NCBI GenBank assembly: GCA_037157565.1
Contig: JAZHRO010000013.1
Coordinates: forward strand, 81,275,501-81,339,500
Length of the DNA stretch: 64,000 nt
Source of the DNA: Thalassia testudinum
Lineage: Eukaryota > Streptophyta > Magnoliopsida > Alismatales > Hydrocharitaceae
Direction of reading: 5' to 3'
The stretch's first letter is position 1. Each line of letters begins with the position of its first letter. Positions 21,359-34,180 of this stretch are shown here, piece by piece. The notes under the pieces are model-generated. The model did no database searches. It was not told where the DNA came from and was given only the letters and a program-made list of their open reading frames with translations. The position numbers and the translations under genes are program-made.

Positions 21359-22921
21359 TGATCACACGTGTTTCACAAATTTGAAATTAGGGTTACAAGT
21401 AACCCGTCGTCGTAGTTGCAAAACTCGTAATCAAATAAAATTTATACCGAAACCCTAGGGGAGTCCCGAGTCGAACACAGGGAGGCGACGTTTACTTTAA
21501 TTGAAAACTGCACTTCGTTTTGTTTGTTTTTGGTATTTTAGGGTTTTGTTTTTTTTTTTTTGAAATAAAAGACAAGAAATCACAAGATAGAGATGGAATC
21601 AAATGTGATGCATTGCATTAATGTCTATTACAATAATCTACGAAAGCATAAAAAGAGTAGGAGGTGAGGGAAAATTTCTTGAATTGGTTGTTCGGCGAGA
21701 CGACGGCACCTGGCAGAAGCTTAGACGAAGGTGGTGAGGAGCAGGACGACGGAGGTGAGATGCAGGAGGATGTCGGGTAGAGGAAAGCTTCAGCGTGGCT
21801 CTGGAATGGAGGTGAGAAGACGGAGATGATCTGCTACCGGAATGGAGGTAGGAGGATGGCTCTAAGGTGACCTATGAATGGGGATGGGAAGATGGATGAA
21901 TATTTGGTGAGGCAAAGGTTTGCTATACTAATAGGAGCCTTGGGAGCTTGAGAGCAAGCTCTAACAGAGAGTTGGTAGGCTTACTAGAGCTTGGGAGTAG
22001 GTGGGAGTAGAGTATGTAGAGATGGCTTGGAAGGAAGTGGGTGTAGGTCCTTTTATTGGGGAGGAGAAGAGGCAAAAATAGGTATGGAACCATTAGTGAC
22101 ATCCAGGCCGTCGCTGTAGGCAGCTCATGCCCGCTCATGCCTACTCACTCCTACAGCTGGTTTCGCTGGTGCGCGAAGAATTAGCGACGACTATAAGCAT
22201 TGCTGTAGGTCCAGCTCATACGTCGCTGTAAGCTGGCGGCAATTGAGCACGCGCCTACATTGCCGTTGCATTGGAGTGCGAATCATGCGCTGCGCGCTTC
22301 ACGCGTCCTTGCTCCCCGCATCGTGCTCGCGCGTGTGCGCTTGCATGCGCTGCGCTGCTACTGCACGTGGTTGCAGCTGTGCGCGTGCGCTGTATGCGGC
22401 TGTGGCTGTGTGCGTGCACTGCTATTGGCCGACGTTGGGTGGCCTAGATGGTGCCACGTGGTTCCACCTGGGCTGTCCATTCTTCTTTCTTTTGTAGAGG
22501 ATGCTACGGTGCTCAAATCGAGATGATTTTTGCTTTGCTAGACTGCGATTGTCGCTTCGGATTCATCCGTATGGTTAGATTTTCCATCCGAAACACGTAT
22601 GGATGTTGCATTGCCCCCTGGCCGTTGATCTTCCTCGGACTTTGTACGATGCTACGGTTCTCTGATCTAGACGATTTTAGAGTCGTTAGACTCCGATCGT
22701 CATCTTAATTAGATCCATACCATCTGATCTTCCATCCGAGGCCCTGAAATAAGTCTTCTTCTCTCCTGACCATAAAAAGGACCTAGTTAACCTAATATAT
22801 ATACAACTACTTTAAATGCAAAATGATGCATGTTATGCAATATTTATAACAAGAAATGCAAATCTAAGCCTAAGAACATGCATGAATAGGCATTTTAACC
22901 TAAATAGATGTGTCTATCTCA
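21359..22921 (-). mobile_element. 3' LTR of C
   Basis: The plus strand reads tgatcacacgtgtttc ... gtgtctatctca, so the minus strand starts TGAGATAGACAC right after the PPT. Its ends match 27285 onward (partner LTR) and the LTR of A. A weak TATA variant (AATAAAA, minus) lies at 22051-22057. The GC-rich ORFs at 22243-22708 are not conserved coding sequence. Confidence 0.88.
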
Positions 22922-22958
22922 TACCCCTATGCCTATCTTTTGCTAGTCCCTAGCAAAA
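22922..22958 (-). promoter_or_regulatory. PPT with perfect hairpin, element C
   Basis: On the minus strand tttgctagggactagcaaaa is followed by gataggcatagggg and ta, abutting the LTR. Compared with B, one G of the tract is A. Confidence 0.78.
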
Positions 22959-24302
22959 TTAAACTACATGCTATGTATAAAATCAAAACTAGGATTAGAT
23001 CGCTTAGGCCTATGTCATTTATTAACAATACAAAATTTCAACTAAGATCCTAAACTACGAAAACTTAACAGTACCCAGGTGCTTGCCAAAATGCAGACCG
23101 CCCAAGTCCTCGCCTTATTTGAAAAGGGAAGATATATTTTTTTATTATTTTTCTTCTTTTCTAATTTTTCTGTACTTTTGGTGTTTGAGAGTTACAGGAT
23201 AACTTTTTATGGCTACCTAACCCACCCAAGACTCGAAAAGGATTCTAAGTGCTAAGCATCTTGTCAAAATAGTGAAAGACTCACTAGGCGACCGTTAAAA
23301 TGGACTTCGGGTTTCTACAACCTTAGGTCACCTTGCCTAGAGGTTTATCTTTTTGAATGGTAGCTTTCTCCCTACTTTTATTTATGGGGTCAACACAAGG
23401 GCAAACCTAGTGTATATCTCCCCAGTTTATTCTACTCCCCACTTCTTCCCAAAGTGTTTTGGGAATTATTGTGCATTTTTTTGTGAGCTGGGTTCTGGAC
23501 AACCGACCGATGAGATGTTACCACCAAAAACTTGCCAGTCATACTCGTGTGGTGAAGTGTGATTTTATTTATTTTTTTATTTTCTCTTTTTTCTATTTTT
23601 TTTCAATATTTTTTTCCTTTTTCTTTCTTTTTTCTTTTTTTTTTAAGTAGGTGGCTTTCCTGATATAAGATTTACCTAAAGGCACTACAATGAAAATGGT
23701 CTTCTAACTGGGCTCTAGACAACCGGTCGATGAGTTGTTACCACCGACAACTTGCCAGCCATACCACCGTACATAGTTCATTAGCTACCTAATTTCCAAA
23801 GAAACTGTCGAAAAGTGAATCAGTGCAAAAAAAATGTGTGTAGATGCTTAGGCTTAAAGTCCCTCCAAATCAAAGGGTGGGTTGATAAGTCGCATACTTA
23901 TCATCCCAATTTATTAGCCAAATTAAAAATGAATTTGAATTGGTGAGGACTCGAGACTAAGTCCACATTCGAGTGGACAGCCGGGCTAATTAAGCCCGAA
24001 GACCTAAAGAGTCTAACTGTTTAGGTCCCCTCATATCATTTCCTAAAGTTAATAACTTCGAAATGCTTTAGTTCTCTTTTCCTAATTTCTTTCTTTTTAT
24101 ATCTTTTTCAAATTTTCAAAATTTTTTTAATTTTATAAGAAACTAAAAGAAATTCTATGGAGTTAACATAATGATTTTAGGAATTGATTATCCACTCCCC
24201 CATGCCTAAATGATGCAATGTCCTCATTCTAAAAATAAAGACATGAAAAGGGCGAAGTAAACAGAATATCACTTGAGTGTCATGAAAATCCGGTCACACG
24301 TG
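22959..24302 (-). mobile_element. 3' noncoding region of C
   Basis: No gene is seen. On the minus strand the order mirrors A and B: aatgaggacattgcatcattt and aggcatgggggagtgg (24190-24228), an A-rich tract (23563-23645), two TATGGCTGG modules (23706-23768, 23485-23546), and the ggggagatatacactaggt block (23360-23428). Confidence 0.75.
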
Positions 24303-26027
24303 CTAAGTTTAATGCCTTCAGCTAGGCATAACATACATACAAAAAAGAAATTGAGAATTCATAAGTGCGGGTCAAAATCAAAATAAAAATATTGATCCTC
24401 AAACTTGCCAACAGAATATGTCCACAGATGTGGACCAAGTTATGATGCAGACCCATGCCCCAGGGTTGAGTGGTTCTAACCTTCTGGATGAAAATCACCC
24501 AAAACCGCAGGCTGTTGTGTTTGCGGGGCCCATCCTGCGGTTTAGTGGTGTGCAACCCAAGACGAAAGTGTTGAATAATGGGTAAAGATGGTTCAATAGG
24601 TGCGGTTGTCCACTTAACATCTAGCTCAGAAAAATAATCAGTTATTTCGAACTTGGGTTGCACGTGAAAGATATCGTAAGGGTCCTGGTGGAAAGTAGGT
24701 GGTTTCAGGTCAGTAGGAACCCTTAGATCCAAAATCAAAGTTCCCTCAGAATTAGCTTCCTAGATTTTTAATTCCAACTTCCTATCCTCCGAAATTGTTT
24801 GCGGGACCTCCAAATCATTGTACACCCCATCTAAAGTACCTAAGTCCAACAATTGTGCCTGAATCAGGATTGACATAGGTTTGGTGATCTCAAAAATATC
24901 ATCATTCAATTCTTTAGGGTGTGTTTGAGGAATGGGGCTACTGATTGAATCATCAAGATTTGAATCGTCCAAGTTAGCCCCAACATGATCATAATCTTCA
25001 ATGATCGGGCTATCAAATAGTTTGTCATACTCCTCGAGCCGGATTGTCTCACTAGAATCCTCTTCTTTGAGTTTAAATGAGACTTCACCAAAAGATTATT
25101 CACCCTCAGAATTAAAGAATTCATGATCCTCAGTTATATATGTCTCAAAATCATGTCATTTCATGGTCCATGGCGACATACTTTTCGTCATTCCCTGGCT
25201 CTAGGATCTCAGGTGAGAAACTCGATTCATCCTCAAAGGGTTGCTCTAACCCAACCTAGTCATCTCCAAACTCAGAATATGTATCCTCCCCGACAGGTGC
25301 CTGAGCGGGTTCAGACATTGGCTTTCCTGGAGGGGGTTCATCTTGAGAATCATCCCAAGATTTGACTAGGGCAACCACAAATTTCATCCTCAATCTCGAC
25401 AATTTCCCAAGAAAAAACTCACTGAGGTCTCTATCCCTAACACTTTGGAGCAAATCCAATAAAGAACTATTAAGTTCATCAATCATTTTGATCATAGGCT
25501 CCAGTGCTTCAGTGCGTGGTGTTGGCTGAGCTTCTAAAGATTGTATAGTGTTCCTCAAATTAGCCAACCCCTATCCTAAATCTGGTTCACCTGAACTGAC
25601 TGGTTCGATTCAGGTTTGGGTGGGTTTGGGTTAAATCTAGGGGAGTCAAGATGTCAAGGTTCTCGGGTCCCTCCTTGATAGTAGGTCATTTCAGGTTGTT
25701 TAAAGGTTGGTGGCGACCTATATTCAGCAAATTCTGGGGAGGGTAAGTGTTATAATCAGCATATCCTTCATGGTTGTAGATCTGGTTAGGTTGATCATCA
25801 AAGGATGGAGCTCTATAATCATTGTAGCTCTAGGAAGGATAGTAATCATAGTCTTGTTGTCCAGGGTTAGACCCTAGACATTGAGGTCCGGATTCGTGTC
25901 CCCAATCAAAGTTATCCTAGCTAGTGGATGGGTAATTACAAGTCAAGCCAGGATAGTAATCTTCTTGGGGATAAGTGGTGGTAGGAGGATAGGATTGGAA
26001 ATGCATGTAAGAAGTGGAATGATACAT
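24303..26027 (-). pseudogene. Orphan Tyr-rich/acidic ORF of element C
   Basis: The protein family is unrecognised but the same as in B. A plausible ATG is at 26027, giving MYHSTSYMHFQSYPP, then YPQEDYYPGL and PNQIYNHEGYADY. The middle (25256-25567) reads LANLRNTIQSLE and then LRMKFVVALVKSWDDSQDE. The acidic part (about 25130-24760) reads FNSEGE, SETIRLEEYDKLFDSPIIEDYD, DDSISSPIPQTH. The end (24738-24322) has LRFWVIFIQK and PWGMGLHHNLVHICGH. Several stops (about 25900, 25832, 25095, 24761) and frameshifts make this copy broken. Collinearity with B over the full length argues for past coding selection. The product may act with gag or in packaging, but nothing shows it. Confidence 0.55.
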
Positions 26028-27261
26028 TATGGAGTAGGAGGGAAAACATAATAGAGAAAGGTGCCCTAAAGTACAATCAACCAAACCTATCCTTATGTGG
26101 GTAGCCTAAAGACCTACAGGTTCCCTGGACCCAACTTGAGATTATAAATGATTTAGTCTACTTTTATCCGATCAATCCAACCAGTTAGAAGGAGGGACTG
26201 GGGAGAAGGTCCTTCCTTTGGCTTGTGCCTTCGGTTTCTAGTGTACCCCCCACTCTCAGTCGTTTGACGCTACTCCCTTGGCTAAACATCAGATGGACCA
26301 ACAGAAGCAGATTAATAAAAAAAAATCTCAGTCTGAGCCCCGAAGAGCGAATCAATCCTTAAGGCCAACATCTACTCAGTTTTAGTTAGGCTCAGGATGA
26401 TCGTGCTCTTGGAATGTGATGGGCCCTTTAGATGAGTTGTGCCCTTAATGATCAGTTAAAATGTGTGTGCGTGCACAACCAGGGTTCTCAAACAAGGTTA
26501 TTTGATGGTGTCTTTTAGGATTTAACTTTGTTTAGTAGCTTTTAAGGTTTAATTCTTAGGTTGGTTCAATCAAGGTTTAGTAGAACACTCCAAGTTTTGA
26601 AAGCACGGGTGATGATATGTTCCTTTAAAAATCAAAAATAATGTGGAGTTCCTGGTTCAGCCCTAAGAATCAACCCTTAGTGGCAAGCTACTTGATGGAT
26701 CAGTTTTAGATTGAGTGGTATGGCCCAAATAGCTCAATCAATTATCCTGTTGCACCACTTAATTAAGGTACACAAGAATGTTTAACCTATTTAGATTTCT
26801 ACCCACTTATGCATATTGAGTTGAAGTGTATCGGGTCCATAGGTCAGATCCTAGTTAAGTGGTGGAATCAAAGCGATTGTGCGTCTTATGATAAGAAGTT
26901 GTGGGTGTTAAGTGTGTAGCTTTCAATTAAATCCCACAAGAGAAGAATATTTTTTTTATTTATTTTTATATATGAGGGTGGGTGAGGTGAGTGGTGTGAC
27001 AATCAAACAACCAAAATCTACCCTAGGATTTATGCAAAGCAGCTAAGTTGATTTGGGTTTGAGTTATTAGGTTATGGAATGAAAACTAAGGTAGGGGTGG
27101 TGTGGGGCACACTTACAAAACACTCTACCCGCACTTTACTCCAGTCTACCGCACTTGGATCTCCATGCTAGGGTACCTGTAAGGCCGTAGATCAAAGACA
27201 AGCGAGGTTAGTGCTATGTAAATGCAAAGAAGCGCAAAAAATAATAAAGTAAATTCCATTG
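26028..27261 (-). mobile_element. Leader of C, noncoding
   Basis: No gene is seen between the PBS and the orphan ORF. The text at 26090-26470 (minus) parallels the leader of B around 13990-14340. This includes the region encoding nothing obvious but reading ccccagtccctccttctaac (inverted) just before the ORF. Confidence 0.6.
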
Positions 27262-27281
27262 CCTCCCAAACAATGGCGCCA
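27262..27281 (-). promoter_or_regulatory. Primer-binding site of C
   Basis: On the minus strand TGGCGCCATTGTTTGGGAGG follows the LTR after three bases. It matches the tRNA-Asp type of B in the first 11 of 12 bases and has decayed further in. Confidence 0.8.
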
Positions 27282-27284
27282 AAA

Positions 27285-27622
27285 TGATCGCATGTGTTTC
27301 GCGAGTTTGAAATCAGGGTTACAAGTAACTCGTCGTCGTAGTTGCAAAACTCGTGATCAAATAAAATTTATACCGAAACTCCAAGGGAGTCCCAGGTCGA
27401 ACACAGGGAGGCAACGTTTACTTTAATTGAAAACCGCGCTTCGTTCTATTTGTTTTTGGTATTTTAAGGTTTTGTTATTTTTTGTTGCTTTTGAAATAAA
27501 AGACAAGCAATCACAAGATAGAGATGGAATCAAATGTGATGTATTGCATTAATGTCTATTACAATAATCTATGAAAGCATAAAAAGAGAGGGAGGTGAGA
27601 GGAAATCTCCCGAATCGGCTAT
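27285..27622 (-). mobile_element. 5' LTR of C, truncated
   Basis: The stretch is collinear with 21359-21690 (the same tgatc..gtgtttc start, the gaacacagggagg U5 text, and the gagatggaatcaaatgtgatg part). It ends where the LTR of H begins at 27623. Confidence 0.88.
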
Positions 27623-29229
27623 TGATCGGGAGTTCTTCACTTGCAGAATAATGTCAGAAAAATACGTCATCACAGTGAAATCACGTGGTGAAAAATCCCA
27701 GATCAAAAGTATTTATCAGTAAAACTAACCACGAAAAGTCAGGTCGAATCCACAGGGAGGAACAACTACAATAAACCACAGATAAGCAATAATCATATTT
27801 GCAGAAATATTCGTCAAATGAATCAATGGATATGCTGCTCTGAATGTGAATTTCCAATTTATAGAGAAATCATGGGATCATTACGTAAATTTCACGTAAT
27901 AAATAGAAGCTCTAAATATGTAAATAGTTCATGAACAGTGGCATCCTATGTAAATTTTACTTGCATGCGGGTTAGGATGTAAATCGGAATCGCAATTTCA
28001 TGCAATCAATAGATGTAAACATGAGGTGAATAATAATGCAGGAATATGAGGGTGTTGCCACAATGTTACCTCATTAAAATAACCAAAATTCAAAAATCAA
28101 GAGTCCATAATGGCATTCAATTAATAACTATTCAACCCAAAAACAGAGGATGTCTTTCCTTTGCCTGCATGAGAAGAGGAGGTGATGGTGGGCCGCGGGA
28201 AGCTCGGATGAGGATAAGCACGATGAGAGCTTTTCGATGGTGGTGGTGATGCTTCGAATGGTGGCCGGCGATCTCGCCAGCGACGTGGAGGATGGCCGGT
28301 ATCGGTGGTGGCTTGCCAGCGTGTGCGGGCTGCTTCCGACCTTCAGAAGGTGTGGCCGATCTCGTGACGGTGTAGCGAGTCTGTTGAAGTTGATGGCGCA
28401 AAGTTTTGAGGTCTGTAGACGTGGTTGCATGGAGGAGCTTCACGGTGACTTTGGGTTCTTTCAATCTGTTGGAAAAGAAGAAGATGAAGAAGGAGAGGAG
28501 GACTGCTGCGTGGATGGCGCGTCGCACGCGAGGGGTGTGTGCACAAGCGTGCACTCGCACGCTAGGAGGGTGCGCGTAGTGGGGTTGCTGTGTGAGTAGC
28601 GGCTGCTTTGCACACAGGCATGGTTGCACACGGGTGTGGCTGTGCTGGTATGGGTGTGCACGGTGAGGGGGGGCACGCACGGCGGGGCTGTTGTTTGCTA
28701 TGAGGAGTGCGGGCATGGCTATGCAATAGTACGCTGTCACCGCACCGCCGATCGATGAAGAGGAGGCGGTGGCACCTCGGTGCATGCTGAGAGGGCAATA
28801 GTGCATGCAGCTTCCACGGTGCTGGCTCTGCTTCACGGTGGAGAGGAAGGGAGCGGATGGATCAAAACCCCGAAGGGAAAGAGATTCTTTAACCTTTTCC
28901 AGATCCACAACGTTTGCCTCTCCCTTCGCATGTGCAACTATTGGATTTGAACGCTGGTGGAGGGAGCGGCGGTGATGGACAATTATGGGCATACCCTCCT
29001 TCAAATGCTAGTTATATTCATGTCCAGCCACCTATTATACTTTTATTTTTTTCTCTCTACATGCACATATCAAATAAGAAGTATAAATTTATGTATTAGA
29101 ATGCAAAGCAGATACAAAAATATTCGTAAGCTAAGATTAATTACTACTTAGCTTAGGTCATTAAATTATAAGGAAATGTATTCCATATGTACTTAAGCCA
29201 AATAAATGTCCAATAAATTGGACTTATCA
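27623..29229 (-). mobile_element. 3' LTR of H
   Basis: On the minus strand the LTR starts TGATAAGTCCAATTTATTGG next to the PPT and ends ...CCCGATCA. About 950 bp of the inner end is repeated at 37638-38580. It contains a 290-codon open frame (29004-28132, minus) rich in His, Pro and Arg, part of which is kept in the other LTR with an in-frame 3-bp difference. The frame has no recognisable domain and is probably chance or a transcribed LTR ORF. Confidence 0.88.
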
Positions 29230-29268
29230 AATGCCCCCATGCCTAAGTTTTGCTAGTCCTGAGCAAAA
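29230..29268 (-). promoter_or_regulatory. PPT with hairpin, element H
   Basis: On the minus strand ttttgctcaggactagcaaaa is followed by cttaggcatgggggcatt, abutting the LTR. The hairpin is weakened by one change compared with B and F. Confidence 0.72.
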
Positions 29269-30869
29269 AGTGAAAAATAATGGAAGCAACCAAAAGGATT
29301 TCTCCTTTTCTTATTCCAAAAACTTAGAGATCCAGACAAATGTGAAGTGATTGTAGTTTAGGTAACGAATCCAAATGAAAAGCTAACTTACATTTGATGT
29401 TCGTACTTAACCCTTGGTAAAACTTCTATTTGGATAGGCAACTACTTCCCTCGGGGATAAAGTAGAAAATAATCTGTAATTTGACCCTGGTTTTTTTGGC
29501 TTAGGTAGGAGATATTGAGTTGAATGGATTTATATTTGGTGGCTCACACTCATCTGGTGCTACTTGTATTCTAGTACTGTAGACTCTAACTCTCTAGACT
29601 ATCAAATGAGTCAACCCAGAGAGAGGCTGAACAACTGTGCTCTCTTGATCTTTTGTGCTCACTCTTTTCCTTCTTTTCTTTCTGAGATTCACACATTTCA
29701 CTAGATTTTGTAAATGTACTCACTGTTTGGTGGTCTCACATGGCATTCACACTTTAATTAAAGTCCTAATAACTCTACAACTAAGTTAGAAGTCCTTAGC
29801 CAGTATTCAGGCGATCAGAAATACTGAAAAGCAGGTATGGGTCATATTTGGTCGATTGCGATGGGTGTTTTTGTTGCCTCAGAAACATGTCACATAATGA
29901 AAAGTGATACGAAGATAATACTATAAACTTGAACTCTTTTCTTTTTCTTTTCTCTCTTTTTTTCATATTTTTCCAACTATAAATGCTTCTTTTTTTCTTT
30001 TTATTTTTTATTTGTTTGTTTTATTTTTTTTTCTCTTTTTTTTTCAACTACTAAGCTCAAAACGATGCATAGTTTTATTTATGAGGCATTATTAGGAATG
30101 ATGATGGTCAAGAGAATATTGTGTGGCTTATTTGGTGGAAGTGCCTACTCTCGGCACCAGGAAAAGATGGATATGACAATTGTATTTCTGACCTTTGACA
30201 TTACTACCCTCCTTCAGCCGAGGACTCTATGAAGGACAGTCGTAACCATCCACCATAGTCATAGTTTTATTAGGACTCCATCTCTGTGTATCTACTGTAT
30301 TTAGTGGCTCTCAGGAATTCACACAATGTACGCACACAGGAACAGAGAGTGAAAACAATGCCTAACTCTAAGGTATCATCATCTAATTATCCAGAACTTA
30401 AGAGTCCTTGCACTAGAATTAGGGCACTAGTAATCTCTCTACTTTCTTCTCACAAATATGAGGTGGATCTAATAGAAGATAGTATGCCTGACTCCCTATT
30501 AACTGTCCAAGATTTTAGTAGACTAAAAATGCTTATTGATTTTCTACAAAGATCCATTACCCAGTCTACATGCAAGTGAATGTAACTGTACTGGATTCTA
30601 AACTTAAGAAACAATTTAAAAACAAAATCTTTAATGACACCTCCTTGATAAATTTTCTGCAGGGACTAGCCAATTTAGCTCAAGAAAATAAAAGATATTT
30701 TATTTATTTATTTATTTTTTGGCTAATACACTATCCTAAATGTATGTAATTATTTATAAATGCTATAAACATCCTCAGGTTATACCTCCCCATGCCTAAG
30801 ATTGACAATGTCCTCATTGGAAAAATAAAGGCACAGAAGAATATCATCTAAAGAGGAGAGTGGGAGGAG
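29269..30869 (-). mobile_element. 3' noncoding region of H
   Basis: No gene is seen. It starts (minus) with aatgaggacattgtcaatc and aggcatggggagg (30783-30819), then passes through A/G-rich tracts (29935-30050, T-rich on plus). A degenerate gagtaggcacttccacc-type block lies near 30130-30170. The plus-strand ORF at 30286-30579 has no family features. Confidence 0.7.
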
Positions 30870-32090
30870 CTAAGGCTCCTCAAGCTGAAGTGCGTCCAAA
30901 ATCTGGCCATCTGAAAGAGTAATATAAGGTTTAATTCGTTGGCCATTTACCTTAAAGCTCGCACCAAAAGTAGGGTTCCGAATTTCTACAGCTCCATGAG
31001 GGAAGGCATTAATAACAACATATAGCCCATCCCAGCGGGACTTGAGCTTTCCTGGAAATAATTTAAGTCTAGAATTGAAAAGCTAGACTCACTGGTTGGG
31101 CTCAAAAGTCTTTCTAATGATGTGCTTATCATGGAAGACCTTTGTACATTGCTTGTAAGCTTGAGAAGTTTCATAGGCTTCATTACGAAGCTCCTCAAGC
31201 TCACTTAACTCTAGCATACGTGCCTTTCTCGCTTTATCTAGATTCAAGTTAACATGTTTAATAGCCCAATAGGCTTTGTGTTGGATTTCAACGGGAAGAT
31301 TGCACGTCTTTCCGTAGATAAGTCGGAAAGGAGACATGCCCAAGGGAGTCTTATATGATGTTCTGTAGGCCCAAAGAGCATCATTTAGTTTTTTAGACCA
31401 ATCCTTACGGTCAATCCTAACAGTTTTTTCTAAAATTCGTTTAATCTCCCTATTAGACACTTCAACTTGTCCACTCGTTTGGGGATGGGAAGGTGTGGCT
31501 ATCATGTGGTTAACTCCCAAATTTTGGAGTAGTCTTGTGAAGTGTACGTTCTTGAAGTGAGGCCCTCCATCACTTATGATCGTCCTTGGGCACCCGTACA
31601 GAGAAATGATATTAACCTTAACAAAACCCAAGACCACGGAATGGTCATTGGTTCGCATGGGTATGGCTTCTATCCATTTCAATACATAGTCCACAGCCAC
31701 AAGGATGTACTCATATCCGAAGGACACAGGAAAAGGACCCATGAAGTCGATGCCCCAAATATCAAAGATCTCAACAGGGATGATAGGTTGCTGGGGCATC
31801 TCATCCCTTTTTCCAATGGTTCCCGTCTACTGGCAACGTAGACATGCACCCACATATGTATGTGCATCTCAGAATAATGTGGGCCACCAAAAGCCAGACT
31901 GAAGAACCTTATGGGCAGTCTTTTTTCCACTAAAATGTCCCCCACAGTGGTGGTCATGGCAGAAACTCAGAACACTTCTTTGTTCCTCGTCAGGGACACA
32001 ACGGCGAAAAAGCTGGTCAGGGCCTATTCTAAAAAGCTCAGGTTCCTCCCAGTGATAAAATTTAGCGTCAGTAAGAAACCTGTCTCACTT
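30870..32090 (-). pseudogene. Integrase of H
   Basis: The HHCC finger is visible: FCHDHHCGGHFSGKK, then FWWPTLF, a TGA, and GACLRCQ followed by TAG. The DDE core shows [11 protein letters not shown] (Asp), [11 protein letters not shown] (Asp) and [20 protein letters not shown] (Glu). The C-terminus shows [29 protein letters not shown] and [11 protein letters not shown], ending LEEP with TAG at 30870. All catalytic residues are present, but at least five stops lie in the domain. Confidence 0.87.
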
Positions 32091-32749
32091 CTACTTGTAC
32101 GAAGTACTGGGGGTAATGCCTGTGACCAAATAGTTCACTATGTCAGCGAACCAAGGAGTTTTGGACTCCACGGCCATCGGAGACTCATCAGGGGAAGTCT
32201 GTTGGATACCGCCAGCAGGGTTTGATGCCTCAATAGGGATCCTAGACAGATGATCTGCTACCACATTCTCAACTCCTTTCTTATCTTTAATTTCTAGGTC
32301 AAACTCCTGGAGTAGCAAAATCCAACGAATTAGGTGAGGTTTGGTGTCCTTTTTAGCAAGAAGTTGCTTTAAGGTAGAATGATCAGTGAACACCACAACC
32401 TTGGATCCCAAAACATAAGATCGAAACTTTCCTAAAGCAAATACTACAGCAAGAAGTTCTTTTTCAATGACCGTGTAGTTTTGCTGAGGATCCGTAAGGG
32501 TCTTGCTGGCATAATGCAACACATGAGGTTTGCCATCAACCCTTTGACCTAAGATCGCTCCCACTGCAAAATCAGAAGCATCGCACATTAGCTCAAACAG
32601 GAGGGTCCAATCTGGTGCTTGGAGAATTGGCACGGTAATAAGGACTTTCTTTAAGACTTGGAAAGCCTCGCCACATTTATCATCAAAATCGAAGGAAACA
32701 TCCTTCGCTAACAGGTCACTGAGTGGCTTAGATATTTTGCTGAAATCTT
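32091..32749 (-). pseudogene. RNase H of H
   Basis: The text [20 protein letters not shown] has the first catalytic Asp. [18 protein letters not shown] and [17 protein letters not shown] carry further acidic positions. [12 protein letters not shown] closes the domain. It would degrade the RNA strand during reverse transcription. It is open and collinear with 7540-7960 of F. Confidence 0.85.
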
Positions 32750-33600
32750 TAATGAAACGCCTATAGAACCCAGCACGACCAAGAAAAGATCTAACCTGAT
32801 GAACATTGGTGGGCGATGGAAGCTTAGAGATGGAATCAATTTTTGCAGTGTCCACCTCTAATCCTCTCTCGGAAACTACATGCCCTAACACAATGCCTTG
32901 CTGGGCCATAAAGTGGCTTTTCTCCCAGCTAAGCACCAACTTTGCCTCTTTGCAATGGGTTAAGACTTTATCAAGGTGCGAAAGGCATAGGTCAAATGAC
33001 GAGCCGTAAATGGAGAAGTCATCCATGAAAATTTCAACAAACTCGTCGATCATATCAGAAGAGATAACCATCATACATCGTTGGAAAGTGGCAGGAGCAT
33101 TACATAACCCGAATAGCATTCGGCGAAACACAAATGTACCATACGGACTAGTGAAGGTAGTATGCTCTTAATCGTCAAGAAAGATGGCTATCTGATTATA
33201 CCCAGAATACCTGTCAAGGAAATAAAAGAACTTATTTCCCGCTAGTCGTTCCAAAATCTGATCAATAAACGGTTAGGGGAAGTGGTCTTTCTGGGTAGCC
33301 GTGTTCAAATGGCGGTAATCAATGCAGACCCTCCACCTAGTTGAGGGTCTAGTGGTCACCAACTCTTCTTGTTCGCTCTCTTCCACAATGATTCCTGCCT
33401 TTTTGGGCACCACATGTATAGGACTGACCCATTTACTATCTGAAATGGGATAGATAATCCTTGCATCCAGCCATTTCAGAATCTCCTTTTTAACAACCTC
33501 TTGCATATTGGGGTTGAGCCTTCTCTGCATGTCTCGGAAAGGTTTCACGAATTCGTCCGTGTATATATGATGCATGCAAAGGGAGGGATCAGCACCCTTA
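32750..33600 (-). pseudogene. Reverse transcriptase of H
   Basis: MHHIYTDEFVKPF opens the domain (33575). [66 protein letters not shown] and the catalytic FMDDFSIYG (about 33008-33030) follow. Stops lie at 33270 and near 33168 between the first two blocks; beyond 33131 the frame is open for 346 codons into RNase H. Confidence 0.88.
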
Positions 33601-34180
33601 ATATCAGCAATTGACTAAGCACTTACTTCCTTATGCCTTTGTAAACACTCAAGTAAAGCTCCCTCTTGCGATTCAGATAATGCAGACGAGATAATAATGG
33701 GGAGCGTGTCATTAGGGCCAAGGAAAGCATACTTCAATGTGCTCGGGAGGGGTTTCAGCTCCAACTCAGGAGCCTTTTGTATTGAGGGTTTAAGTTGATA
33801 CGTCCCCTCCTCAGGTAGCTAGTCTACCTTCACGGTCCAAGGTGGGGATAGAGACGCTATGTGTATCCCCAGCAACTCTTCTAATTCGGGTATTTCTCCT
33901 TTAGTTTCTTCAATAGTCGGAGGATGGTCCTTAGATATGACCTTCTAAAGGGGATCTCTACATAAGAGTGCTGGAGTAGTCTCCTCAATTATTTCATCAA
34001 CAACGTCAATCTGAGAACAATCTTCAAATCTGGATTGCTTGTAGGTATCAAAAACATTCAACTAGATCTTCTATTCCCAAAGCCCATTTTAAGTGCCCCT
34101 GATCTACAATTGATAGAGGCATTGGCTATGGCTAAGAAGGGGCATCCTGGAATAATGGATGGCTTGGTGGACTTATTAGA

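Larger units (their letters stand above)
21359..27622 (-). mobile_element. Non-autonomous gypsy element C (A/B type)
   Basis: On the minus strand the order is: truncated 5' LTR (27622-27285), PBS, leader, orphan ORF, 3' noncoding modules, PPT and complete 3' LTR (22921-21359). The internal part is 4,363 bp, close to B. The LTR is of the A family. The 5' LTR is cut at 27622 by insertion of H and its remainder is lost, so a target duplication cannot be tested. The element sits in the LINE fragment. No gag-pol domain is seen. Confidence 0.88.

Noticed and set aside
22243..22708. Cys/Ala/Arg-rich ORFs in the LTR of C
   Set aside because: GC-rich LTR text with no conservation in the partner LTR and no domain.
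30286..30579. 97-codon plus-strand ORF
   Set aside because: It lies antisense in the 3' noncoding part of H, with no family features.
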